Shown here in pieces: positions 55,846-64,000 of a stretch of DNA of 64,000 nt (its first letter is position 1; each line of letters starts with the position of its first letter). The position numbers and the translations under genes are program-made. The stretch spans positions 1 through 64,000 of the forward strand of contig JAIQFE010000001.1 of the NCBI GenBank assembly GCA_020073445.1. The letters are read 5' to 3'. The notes under the pieces are model-generated. The model searched no databases and was not told the origin of the DNA. It saw only the letters and a program-made list of their open reading frames with translations. The DNA comes from Terriglobia bacterium. Lineage in GTDB: Bacteria > Acidobacteriota > Terriglobia > Bryobacterales > Bryobacteraceae.

Positions 55846-58049
55846 GCGACCTGGCGCCTTCCGAGCTAGAGAAAGTCCGCAAGATCCTCGGCCGCGAGCC
55901 GAATCAAACCGAAACCGGCATCTTCACCGTCATGTGGAGCGAGCATTGCTCCTATAAGAGCTCGCGCCTGCACTTGAAGAAATTGCCCACGCGCAGCGAT
56001 CGCGTCCTGGTGGGCCCCGGAGAGAACGCCGGGATTATCGATATCGGGCAAGGCTACGCGATTGCCTTCAAGATCGAATCGCACAACCACCCCAGCTTCA
56101 TCGAACCGTTCCAAGGTGCGGCCACCGGCGTCGGCGGAATTCTGCGCGACATCTTTACCATGGGTGCGCGGCCCATCGCCGTGCTGGACGCGATAAGATT
56201 CGGCCCTCTCGACGATCCCGAGTGCGGCGATCGCAACCGCCGGATTCTGGAAGGCGTGGTGGCTGGCATCTCGCATTACGGCAATTGTTTCGGTGTGCCG
56301 ACTGTCGGCGGCGAAACCGCCTTCGAGCGCTGCTACAACGGCAACCCATTGGTGAACGTGTTCGCGCTAGGCGTGTTTCGTCACGACGAAATATTCTTCG
56401 GCCGCGCTTCGGGTATCGGCAACCCAGTCATTTATGTGGGCGCAAAAACTGGGCGCGACGGAATACACGGCGCGTCCATGGCCTCGGCCGAGTTCACCGA
56501 GGAATCGAAACAGAAGCGTCCCAATGTGCAGGTGGGCGATCCGTTCATGGAAAAGCTCCTGCTCGAGGCCTGCATCGAGGCGATGCACACGGGCGCGGTG
56601 GTCGGCATTCAGGATATGGGCGCCGCGGGACTGACGTGCTCCACCTGCGAAATGGGGAGCCGCGCGGAAACCGGGGTCGAGATCGATCTGGCGCGCGTGC
56701 CACAGCGTGAATCCGGCATGACGCCGTACGAGATCATGCTGTCCGAATCCCAGGAACGCATGCTGCTCGTCGCCGAAAAAGGTCGCGAGGAAGAAGTCTT
56801 CGCCGTCTTCCGCAAATGGGGTTTGGACGCGGTGACCATCGGCGAAGTGACCGGCGACGGGAAGCTGCGCGTGAAGGATCACGGCGTGGTGGTCGCGGAG
56901 ATCCCCAACCGCGAGCTGGCCGACGAAGCGCCTCTATATGAACGGCCACATAGCGTTGCACCCTATCGGCCAGCGCCGATGGAAGCTCCGGACATTCCGC
57001 GCAGCCGCGATTTGAATGCCGATCTTCTCGAGTTGCTGGCATCGGGCGATCTTTGCTCCAAGCGCTGGATCTGGCAGCAGTACGACACGTCCGTTCGCAC
57101 CAACACGCTTCAGGGACCGGGCGGCGACGCGGCGATCGTGCGGATCAAGGAAACCGGAACCAGCGTCGCCATGTCCGTGGATGGAAACGGACGCTACTGC
57201 GCGCTATCGCCGCGCGAAGGCGCGCGCTTGCTGGTCGCCGAATGCTGCCGGAACTTGTCCGCAGTGGGCGCGACACCGGTAGCGGCGACTAACAATCTCA
57301 ACTTCGGCAATCCGGAGCGGCCGGAGATCATGGCGCAGCTGGTGGACGCGATCGAGGGAATCTCCGAGGCTTGCAAACACTTCGAGACGCCTATTACGGG
57401 CGGCAATGTGAGCCTGTACAACGAGACTCTCGGCGAAGCCATCTGGCCGACACCAGTCATGGGCATCGTGGGCCTTATGAAGACCGCGCCGCCGGTGACC
57501 ATTTCTTTTAAAGAGGAAGGCCGAACCGTGATGCTGCTCGGCGGGCTCGGCACGGTAGATCCCACGCGTTTCGGCGGCACGCAATACGCGAAAGTGGTCC
57601 TAAACAAGATGTGGGGACTGCCGCCGGCGCTCGATATGGACTACGAAAAGCGTGTGCACTCCGCGATTCGGGAGGCGATCGCGCTGGGGCTGGCGGAATC
57701 GTCGCACGACGTAGGCGACGGCGGACTGGCGGTCGCTCTAGCCGAATCTTGCGCGGAAGGCATTGGTGCGTCGCTTTCGCTCGATAGCGCCCTGCGGCCG
57801 GAGTTCGCGTTGTTCCATGAAGGTCCATCCAGAATCCTGGTATCCACTAGCGCGCCCGAAGCCATCGAAAAGATTGCGCGCGAAAACAATGTCGAGTGTC
57901 TCCGTTTGGGCGTTACAATGAAAGAGCGGTTACAAATCGGTAACGGTTCGGCGACACATGAGACATGGATCGATTGCCGCGTCGATCGCCTTCGCGAAGT
58001 TTGGGAAAACGCTCTGGAGAATCTGCTGAGTCCGATTCCAGTCGGGTAA
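55842..58049 (+). CDS. purL: Phosphoribosylformylglycinamidine synthase subunit PurL (small form)
   Basis: A 735-residue FGAM synthase of the small type, which needs PurQ and PurS. The opening [26 protein letters not shown] contains the catalytic His; [19 protein letters not shown] and GGNVSLYNE are ATP/metal-binding blocks. It overlaps purQ by four bases and precedes purF by seven, in one operon. PurS is not encoded next to it. Confidence 0.97.
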   Translation: MSDLAPSELEKVRKILGREPNQTETGIFTVMWSEHCSYKSSRLHLKKLPTRSDRVLVGPGENAGIIDIGQGYAIAFKIESHNHPSFIEPFQGAATGVGGILRDIFTMGARPIAVLDAIRFGPLDDPECGDRNRRILEGVVAGISHYGNCFGVPTVGGETAFERCYNGNPLVNVFALGVFRHDEIFFGRASGIGNPVIYVGAKTGRDGIHGASMASAEFTEESKQKRPNVQVGDPFMEKLLLEACIEAMHTGAVVGIQDMGAAGLTCSTCEMGSRAETGVEIDLARVPQRESGMTPYEIMLSESQERMLLVAEKGREEEVFAVFRKWGLDAVTIGEVTGDGKLRVKDHGVVVAEIPNRELADEAPLYERPHSVAPYRPAPMEAPDIPRSRDLNADLLELLASGDLCSKRWIWQQYDTSVRTNTLQGPGGDAAIVRIKETGTSVAMSVDGNGRYCALSPREGARLLVAECCRNLSAVGATPVAATNNLNFGNPERPEIMAQLVDAIEGISEACKHFETPITGGNVSLYNETLGEAIWPTPVMGIVGLMKTAPPVTISFKEEGRTVMLLGGLGTVDPTRFGGTQYAKVVLNKMWGLPPALDMDYEKRVHSAIREAIALGLAESSHDVGDGGLAVALAESCAEGIGASLSLDSALRPEFALFHEGPSRILVSTSAPEAIEKIARENNVECLRLGVTMKERLQIGNGSATHETWIDCRVDRLREVWENALENLLSPIPVG

Positions 58050-58056
58050 GGAGATC

Positions 58057-59472
58057 ATGTTCGACGAACTCCATGAAGAGTGCGGCGTCTTCGCAATCTA
58101 CGGGCATCCCGAGGCTGCGAACTTGGCCTACCTGGGGCTCTACGCGCTGCAACACCGCGGACAGGAAAGCGCCGGGATCGCCTCCAGCGACGGCCGGCTG
58201 ATCCACACGCATCGCGGCATCGGACAGGTCGCGGACCTATTCACTCCTGAAGTGTTAGGCCGGCTGCCTGGCGAAATGGCCATCGGGCACACGCGCTATG
58301 CCACCGCGGGCGATAGCGGAGTGCTCAACGCGCAGCCCTTCACCGTCAACTGCAACAAGGGACGCATCGCTGTCGCTCACAACGGCAACATCACCAATGC
58401 TGTTGAATTGCGCCGGGAGCTGGAACGCGAAGGATCGATCTTTCAAGCCAACAGCGATACCGAAGTAATCCTGCACCTGGTGGCGCGATCGCGGGAAAAA
58501 ACACTGCCCGCCGCTCTACGCGAAGCCCTGCTGCAACTGGAAGGGGCTTTTTCACTGGTGTTTCTCGCAGAGGATCGCATCCTGGTCGCGCGCGATCCGC
58601 ACGGTTTCCGGCCGCTGGCGATCGGCCAGATGGAAATGTCCGGCGGCCGAACCTGCAACGTCTTCGCATCCGAAACCTGCGCGTTCGACCTGATCAACGC
58701 GGTTTACTTGAACGACGTCGAACCCGGCGAGATGGTCATCGTCGGACCCGAGGGTCTGACGCGCGAGCGTTATGCTCCTGTGCGCGACCACGCGCATTGC
58801 GTTTTCGAGCATGTGTATTTTTCGCGGCCGGATTCGATCGTCTTCGGTCGTCCCGTGCAGCAATCTCGCGAAATGCTGGGACGCTTGCTCGCGCGCGAAC
58901 ATGCAGTGGATGCGGATGTTGTGGTTCCGGTTCCCGATTCAGGCGTCACCGCCGCGATCGGATATGCCTCTGAGTCCGGCATACCGTTCCGGCATGGACT
59001 GATCCGCAATCATTATGTGGGCCGGACCTTCATTGAGCCTTCACAGGCCATCCGCGATTTCGGAGTCAAGCTAAAACTCAACCCGGTGCGGCACCTGCTC
59101 GAAGGTAAGCGAGTGATCCTGGTGGATGATTCTCTGGTCCGCGGGACCACGTCGCGCAAAATCGTCCGCATGGTGCGCGGAGCCGGCGCCCGCGAAGTTC
59201 ACATGCGCATCTCCTGCCCGCCGACGGTTTCGCCATGCTTCTATGGAGTCGACACCCCCAGCTTGGGCGAACTGATCGCGGCGAATCACTCCGTCGAGGA
59301 GATCCGTCGCTTCGTCGAAGCCGACTCGCTGGGTTACCTTTCGCTCGGATCTTTGCGCAACGCCGTGCAAGACAATAATCAGGATTATTGCTACGCCTGC
59401 TACACCGGCAACTATCCCACCGAGCTGATCAATATCGAAGAGCTCATGACGTCCCGCGACCGCCGCAACTAG
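58057..59472 (+). CDS. purF: Amidophosphoribosyltransferase
   Basis: A 471-residue committed-step enzyme of purine synthesis, converting PRPP and glutamine to phosphoribosylamine. After an eight-residue propeptide, Cys9 (HEECGVFAIYG) becomes the Ntn nucleophile. The PRPP loop is VILVDDSLVRGTTS. Cysteines in SETCAFD, RISCPP and YCYAC fit the Bacillus-type 4Fe-4S form that is oxygen sensitive. It ends two bases before the convergent DoxX-like gene, with no terminator between. Confidence 0.97.
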   Translation: MFDELHEECGVFAIYGHPEAANLAYLGLYALQHRGQESAGIASSDGRLIHTHRGIGQVADLFTPEVLGRLPGEMAIGHTRYATAGDSGVLNAQPFTVNCNKGRIAVAHNGNITNAVELRRELEREGSIFQANSDTEVILHLVARSREKTLPAALREALLQLEGAFSLVFLAEDRILVARDPHGFRPLAIGQMEMSGGRTCNVFASETCAFDLINAVYLNDVEPGEMVIVGPEGLTRERYAPVRDHAHCVFEHVYFSRPDSIVFGRPVQQSREMLGRLLAREHAVDADVVVPVPDSGVTAAIGYASESGIPFRHGLIRNHYVGRTFIEPSQAIRDFGVKLKLNPVRHLLEGKRVILVDDSLVRGTTSRKIVRMVRGAGAREVHMRISCPPTVSPCFYGVDTPSLGELIAANHSVEEIRRFVEADSLGYLSLGSLRNAVQDNNQDYCYACYTGNYPTELINIEELMTSRDRRN

Positions 59473-59474
59473 CG

Positions 59475-60806
59475 CTACAGGTTGAACGGCAGCTCGTTGA
59501 TCCAATGAAATCCGCGATTGACTAGCAAGAACTCGGAGGGATCCTTCCTGCGCAAGTTGACCACCAGTGGAACACCTCCCATGGTGCCACTCATCGTCAG
59601 GTGCTCTGCGTCGGGCCGCGAGTAGGTGAACACGGCTTTGTCGCCGCCCGTGAGGACAACCGTATTTTCCGCGGGCCGGTACACGGATGCGAACGCTCGC
59701 GCCGAATCGTCCATCATTCTAATCTGGAGGAGAGTTGGGTTTTGAGCCAGCACCATCTTCCATCTGCCCATGTCGGTGAGTAGCGGAGGAACTTCTTTGC
59801 CATTTTCCGTGAAACGCTCCACCTGGTAGAGGCCATAGAGTGGCGGCCTGACAGGACTTAGCACAGCTTCCCGATAGCTCCAGTAGATCCGCAGCGCGTT
59901 TTGCATCGGGAAGAATCCGATGAAGAGAACCTGGATGAACACGGCACTAATTCTCATCCAGCGCGTCTCAAACACAGGCCCGGACGTCGTCATGGGCGCG
60001 GCGGGCCGATTCAGCACCAGCAAACCTGTCAGCTTGCCGAGGTCGGGTGCCATCAAAAACACAGCCATGAGGAGCAGGTTCAAAGAGTAGAGCTTGACCG
60101 GCACGTCGTAGCAGAAATTGAGGACTACCACATTGAGCAACACTCCGGCAGATACTAGCGCTCCCAGCGTAGTCGTACGGCGGAACAAAAGCAGAACTGC
60201 GCCGGCCGTCTCCATCGCTCCGGCAAAGATCGTGTAGGCAGGGGACGATCCCATGAACTGCCACAACACGCCCATGGGTGAGAAATCGCCAAAAGGCTCG
60301 ATCATCCGGCTCAGTCCGGGGAACGGGAACTGCATCGGGAAGACTTTAGAGAAGCCGTACGAGAACAGCGTGATGGAAAGCGTGTAGCGCACCAGCAATC
60401 TCAACCACGCGTGTAGCGTCTCATAATCCTTCCGGCCTCTGTCGAATAAGGACCAGACGAGTGCGGCGGCAAACGCCAAGACCAGGAAGCACAGGTTTTG
60501 AACGTAATCGAGAGTTGTGTCTCCGCTGCCGGTAAACCGGTACACGGTGACTGGGCCGCTCAAATGAAAGGCGTGGATCGCAACCCACTGCACGACGGCC
60601 TGCCAGACGTTTTTGTAAGCCTGCGCGCCGGGGATGACGCCGAAAAATGATATGCGCCCCGTGGAAGGAAGGCTATAGAGAAGCCAGTATACGCATGCGA
60701 ATCGGAGGAAGGTCCGAGTCGCCACCCTCCATTCCGCCTGAGGTCCCGAAAGCGGCTTGCTCGCCGGCGCTATTTCTGCCAGAGACGCACTTGCGGACTC
60801 ATTCAT
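59475..60806 (-). CDS. DoxX-like multi-pass membrane protein
   Basis: A 443-residue protein with about seven hydrophobic helices. YTLSITLFSYGFSKVFPMQFP and GAMETAGAVLLLFRRTTTLGALVSAGVLLNVVVLNF follow the DoxX/DoxD pattern, although it is much longer than ordinary DoxX. The C-terminal 130 residues are soluble and beta-rich (YQVERFTENGKEVPPLL, AFASVYRPAENTVVL). DoxX proteins support redox or quinone-linked membrane processes. It is convergent with purF and divergent from the HpcH-type gene. Confidence 0.7.
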   Translation of the reverse strand: MNESASASLAEIAPASKPLSGPQAEWRVATRTFLRFACVYWLLYSLPSTGRISFFGVIPGAQAYKNVWQAVVQWVAIHAFHLSGPVTVYRFTGSGDTTLDYVQNLCFLVLAFAAALVWSLFDRGRKDYETLHAWLRLLVRYTLSITLFSYGFSKVFPMQFPFPGLSRMIEPFGDFSPMGVLWQFMGSSPAYTIFAGAMETAGAVLLLFRRTTTLGALVSAGVLLNVVVLNFCYDVPVKLYSLNLLLMAVFLMAPDLGKLTGLLVLNRPAAPMTTSGPVFETRWMRISAVFIQVLFIGFFPMQNALRIYWSYREAVLSPVRPPLYGLYQVERFTENGKEVPPLLTDMGRWKMVLAQNPTLLQIRMMDDSARAFASVYRPAENTVVLTGGDKAVFTYSRPDAEHLTMSGTMGGVPLVVNLRRKDPSEFLLVNRGFHWINELPFNL

Positions 60807-60899
60807 AACAGGTGACCGGAATTATATCGCAGCCGCGCGTGCAGGCTGCATACAAATGCGGTAACCTACCTCCACGAAGAGTTCCTCGAGGAGACATCC

Positions 60900-61811
60900 A
60901 TGAAACGATTCGCCATACTACTGCTGGCCCTCACTGCACTTTGCCTGAGCGCAATCCTCTGGGCGCAAGCACCTGCTCCTGGACAGGGCAAGGGCAAGCA
61001 AGGCGGGGCTCCGAAGTTATACAACACCGCGAAACAGAAACTCCTGGAAGGCAAGCAGCTTGTCGGCGTCACGATCTTCTCGCCGGATCCCAACATCTAT
61101 TGCGCGGCCGCGAACTCCGGTTACGACTTCACCTGGATCGAGATGCAGCATAGCCCCCTGACGTACGGGGACGTCGCGAAAATGATTTACGCCTGCCGCG
61201 GCGCGTCGGCCATGCCGTTCATCCGGGTGCCGGACGCAACGGAGAGCGATATTCAGAAGGCCACCGACATCGGCGCTCTGGGGATCATCGTTCCCACCGT
61301 GGACACGGTGGAGAAGGCTGAAGCAGCGGTCCGCTGGTCGCGGTATCCTCCGCAAGGGCGCCGGAGTCAGGGGAACGGCCAATACGGCGCGCTGTGGGGA
61401 AACGATTACCGGCAGACCGCGAACGACAACATGGTGGTGGTCGTGATGATCGAGACGCCCATCGGCGTGGCGAATGCGGAAAAGATCGCCTCGGTCCCTG
61501 GAATCGACGTGATCTTCGCGGCCAGCACGGATCTTGGGAACTTCTCCGGGACCCGGCAGGGCCAGCCCGAATACGAATCCATGGTCACCAAGATTCACGA
61601 CGTCGTGCTCGCCCACCACATCGCCCTGGGCGGACCGCAGGCGTGGAAGGATCGGCCGGAGCGTCCGGGCTTCACGTTCTTCCAGGGGCCGGGCGAGACG
61701 AACCTGATTCAGCAGGGCGCGCGAGTGAATTTGGGGACTGCACCGGCAGCAGGACGCGGCCCAGCGGGGCGCGGAAACGGTGTGGCGCCGGTCGAGGGCC
61801 AAGAACGCTAG
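60900..61811 (+). CDS. Exported HpcH/HpaI-family aldolase-like protein
   Basis: A 303-residue protein. A clean signal peptide (FAILLLALTALCLSAILWA-Q) is followed by an HpcH/HpaI TIM barrel: GVTIFSPDPNIYCAAANSGYDFTWIEMQH, FIRVPDA, GALGIIVPTVDTVEKAEAAV, YPPQGRRS, and the metal site VMIETPIGVAN (Glu) with AASTDLGNFSG (Asp). Cytoplasmic relatives cleave or form 2-keto-3-deoxy acids using a divalent metal and pyruvate. Export is unusual. The C-terminus is Gly/Arg-rich (GRGPAGRGNG). GAGGAG precedes the ATG. Confidence 0.85.
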   Translation: MKRFAILLLALTALCLSAILWAQAPAPGQGKGKQGGAPKLYNTAKQKLLEGKQLVGVTIFSPDPNIYCAAANSGYDFTWIEMQHSPLTYGDVAKMIYACRGASAMPFIRVPDATESDIQKATDIGALGIIVPTVDTVEKAEAAVRWSRYPPQGRRSQGNGQYGALWGNDYRQTANDNMVVVVMIETPIGVANAEKIASVPGIDVIFAASTDLGNFSGTRQGQPEYESMVTKIHDVVLAHHIALGGPQAWKDRPERPGFTFFQGPGETNLIQQGARVNLGTAPAAGRGPAGRGNGVAPVEGQER

Positions 61812-61815
61812 TTAC

Positions 61816-62853
61816 CTACCGCTGACTCTTCCAGAGGCTCTTTTCAGCGCCATCGGCGTCGATCACAGAGGCCTCCTCGCTGTTTCTGTGCCGGATGTGC
61901 AGAACGGCGCCGTGGCTGTCGCCAACGCCTTCGGACATTCCAACATCAATAAGAAACAGCAAGCCGCGCCACTGGAACATCTGACCGGTGTTGCGCTGTT
62001 GCCCGTCCTCGAAGACGATCTTTTGATGCTGGTGGCCCTGCACCAGGTGTTTGACGCCCAGCGCGGCGACGTAGCTGCTTAAGAGCTGCTCTGCGCTTCG
62101 TTGAGGAGCCTCGATCTCGAACTTCCCTGGGTCAAACCATGCTTTGCCGCCGGGGCCTTCGTCGCCTATGCGAGCCTCGAGCATCGAGTTCGCGTCGATG
62201 AGCTGCGGGCTGCCGAATCCATCCTTGCCGATGCCGTTCTGGAAATCAGTGGTGAGCTGTGCGATGGTCCGGCCGCTGGTGTTGCCGCCGTGCGAGAAGA
62301 ACCAATCGTCCACGCGAGCACCGAACGGCAGTGAGCAAAGGAATTGCCCTACGTCTCCACGGCACGCGGCGACCTCCTTGGTTACGAGCCCGGCGTCGCG
62401 AATGTCCTGAGCGAAATCCTTCACCTTCTTCTCGGTGGGATCCGCGAGGAACTCCGCTTCATGATTGCCCATCAGCGTGATCACTTGACCGCCGCTCCCG
62501 GCCGCTGCTTTGCGCAAAGCGGCTGTCAGTTGGACAACCTTGAGCGAGTGCGACCCTTTGTCGACGAGATCGCCGGTGAACACGAGTACGGCTTTGCCGG
62601 CGATCCATCTCACCGCATCCGGATCCGCCGCCTCCGCGTTGGCGGGGCGTTCGATGATCTTCGCCGCAGCGAGCAGCTTCACCAAGCGGGCGTAGTCGCC
62701 GTGCACGTCGCCGATGGCGAAAATATCTTCTCCGGTGTCGATCTGCACGATGGCCGGGTGTTTCGCCCAGTCGCGCGCGACTTTGCTCTCGGCGGACGCA
62801 CTCCAGGTCCCGATGCAAAGCAGCAGAACCAGTCCCGTGCAGCGAAATCGCAC
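61816..62853 (-). CDS. Exported calcineurin-like (PPP-type) metallophosphatase
   Basis: A 345-residue protein with signal peptide (about 1-21, ending SASA-E). The dimetal motifs are all present: GDVHGD, GDLVDKG, GNHE and later GHQHQK. PPP-type phosphoesterases with export signals resemble the Shewanella-like group and can dephosphorylate proteins or small phosphoesters in the periplasm. A QWRGLLFLIDVGMSEGVGD segment matches the C-terminal strand of that group. It is convergent with the HpcH-type gene (four bases apart) and sits three bases after the TonB receptor on the same strand. Confidence 0.87.
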   Translation of the reverse strand: MRFRCTGLVLLLCIGTWSASAESKVARDWAKHPAIVQIDTGEDIFAIGDVHGDYARLVKLLAAAKIIERPANAEAADPDAVRWIAGKAVLVFTGDLVDKGSHSLKVVQLTAALRKAAAGSGGQVITLMGNHEAEFLADPTEKKVKDFAQDIRDAGLVTKEVAACRGDVGQFLCSLPFGARVDDWFFSHGGNTSGRTIAQLTTDFQNGIGKDGFGSPQLIDANSMLEARIGDEGPGGKAWFDPGKFEIEAPQRSAEQLLSSYVAALGVKHLVQGHQHQKIVFEDGQQRNTGQMFQWRGLLFLIDVGMSEGVGDSHGAVLHIRHRNSEEASVIDADGAEKSLWKSQR

Positions 62854-62856
62854 TGC

Positions 62857-64000
62857 TTAGCGTCTGGGAGCGAAGCCCACCGTCAACGTGGCCATGATGC
62901 TGCGTCCTGGCAGCAGAGTCAGAAGATCGCCACCGTTGGGCGTGAAAGGCGCGGCCGAGGTTGGCTTAAGGGCCGGGGCGATACCCGTAATGCTATGGTC
63001 GTCGAACAGATTGTTGACGGCCAGCCCCAATCTGCTTCCCCTCAGGAACGACGAATTCTTCACGGTGTAATTGAGAAACAGGTTGGAGACGCTCCAGGGA
63101 GCGATCGGGATCGCCTGATTCACGCTCCCGTTATCGTTGTACATCTTGCCGATCCGTTTACTCAGCAACCCTACATCCCAGTTCTTCTCCTGCCAGGTCA
63201 GGCCCGCCGTCTCCGTATAGCCCGGCGCATTGGCCACCCATAAACCGGTATCGGAGTACCTCGCGGAGCCCAGCGTTCCGTTGAGGTACAGGCTGAGTCC
63301 GCGACGAATGAAGATCGTGCTCTCCGCTTCGATTCCCTTCGTGTTCGAAGGACCGGTGAGCACATATATCAATTCTGTTTGGCTGGTCGGATCGTTAATC
63401 GCCGAGTAGGGATTGTCGAAATGAATGAAGTACCCGTCCACATCCAGAGTCCACCGGTTGAACTTAATGACCGAACCAATCTGGTAGGTCTTCGCCACGG
63501 TCTGATTCGGCGGCGTTTTTACCGTGCCAGCGGGCACATCGAATACGTTGGTCGGCGGGATCTGGCTGCCCTCGCCGAACTGGGCATAGGCAGACCAGTT
63601 ACTTCGCAGCCGGTAGCGCGCAGCGACGGACGGCAGCCATTTATCGTATTGGACGCTGTGCGGATAGAATTGCACGCCGCCGATGCAGGTCTTGCTCTTA
63701 TCGAGGACGCCGCCCAGGCAACCGGCCTTACTGTTGTCCTGGTATTGCTCGAAGTGTTGGTCGTAGCGAGCGTCCTTGATACCGCCTGTGACAATCAGCC
63801 TCGATGTCGCTCTCCATTCGTATTCGGCGTACGGCTGATAGGTTTGCGTGATGAAGTGTTCGTGGAAGTTGGGCGTGGTAGCATTCGCCCAGTTAAACGG
63901 AGAGGACGCGTACTGATAGCGGTCGGTATAGGCCCAGTCGTACCAGATGCCCGTCCGGAAGGTCCCCCACCGTGACTCGTGACTCAACGTGACAATGTCA
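62857..64000 (-). CDS. TonB-dependent outer-membrane receptor, C-terminal part only
   Basis: The reverse strand is open from the right edge down to 62857, giving about 380 residues of barrel. Alternating aromatic/polar strands are obvious: YEWRATSRLIVTGGIKDARY, VAARYRLRSNWSAYAQFGEGSQIPP, GSVIKFNRWTLDVDGYFIHF, GIEAESTIFIRRGLSLYLNGTLG, FLNYTVKNSSFLRGSRLGLAVNNLFD, and the terminal Phe-ending strand ATLTVGFAPRR. The plug, TonB box and signal are outside the window. The ligand is unknown. It ends just before the exported phosphatase and may share its transcript. Confidence 0.88.
   Translation of the reverse strand, partial: DIVTLSHESRWGTFRTGIWYDWAYTDRYQYASSPFNWANATTPNFHEHFITQTYQPYAEYEWRATSRLIVTGGIKDARYDQHFEQYQDNSKAGCLGGVLDKSKTCIGGVQFYPHSVQYDKWLPSVAARYRLRSNWSAYAQFGEGSQIPPTNVFDVPAGTVKTPPNQTVAKTYQIGSVIKFNRWTLDVDGYFIHFDNPYSAINDPTSQTELIYVLTGPSNTKGIEAESTIFIRRGLSLYLNGTLGSARYSDTGLWVANAPGYTETAGLTWQEKNWDVGLLSKRIGKMYNDNGSVNQAIPIAPWSVSNLFLNYTVKNSSFLRGSRLGLAVNNLFDDHSITGIAPALKPTSAAPFTPNGGDLLTLLPGRSIMATLTVGFAPRR

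Overview
The window looks like a chromosomal segment of a GC-rich, diderm, soil-type bacterium, most likely Acidobacteriota of the Solibacter/Bryobacter kind. This is inferred from gene content: several exported PQQ-type beta-propeller dehydrogenases, TonB receptors, an Mla lipid-transport operon, sigma-54 regulators, trehalose synthesis and ankyrin/terpenoid-toroid secreted proteins. No 16S or other decisive marker is present. Protein-coding density is high, many neighbours overlap by a few bases, and no insertion sequence, prophage or CRISPR array was seen.

Layout. 1-16.7 kb is mostly housekeeping: a partial SDR reductase, an MrfA/YprA helicase, PilZ, uvrA, a deoxyhypusine-synthase-like protein, a CPBP protease, the mlaE-mlaF-mlaD operon coupled to a ChbG/HpnK deacetylase, a self-cleaving P1 peptidase, ribH-nusB-trmJ and lepA. 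16.9-32.5 kb is an export-rich region: four PQQ-propeller enzymes surround a signalling block made of an NtrC-type regulator followed by yfiR, a TonB receptor and a CHASE8-like hybrid histidine kinase. 32.6-37 kb is an RND pump with its adaptor. 37-40 kb is trehalose synthesis, with OtsA fused to a membrane sensor. 40.2-47.3 kb is a regulatory island centred on a 1125-residue GAF/PAS sigma-54 activator. 47.3-49.2 kb is an ATP-grasp/arylamine N-acetyltransferase pair. 49.2-54.2 kb holds two large convergent glycosyltransferases, a decayed stretch and tRNA-Arg(ACG). 54.2-64 kb is an NTF2-ABM fusion, purQ-purL-purF, a DoxX-like membrane protein, an exported HpcH aldolase, an exported calcineurin-type phosphatase and a partial TonB receptor.

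The most notable reading is the 41.5-45.2 kb circuit. The GAF/PAS sigma-54 activator lies between two outward-facing target units. Each intergenic region carries the same 14-bp near-palindrome (GCTGA-R-ATATCAGC), a weaker copy exactly 19 bp further from the promoter, an IHF-like site, and a TGGCAT-N6-TGCT (-24/-12) promoter that ends only about 14-16 bases before the start codon. The predicted mRNAs are therefore almost leaderless. A second sigma-54 candidate (TGGC-N8-TTGC) lies between the NtrC-type regulator and the yfiR/TonB/kinase operon. Other strong leads are the sensor-OtsA fusion, the YfiR/CHASE8 pair rewired to a histidine kinase, a DHS-fold protein next to uvrA, and an alcohol dehydrogenase with the Asp-x-Asp signature associated with lanthanide use.

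All calls were made by reading the sequence; no database search was run.
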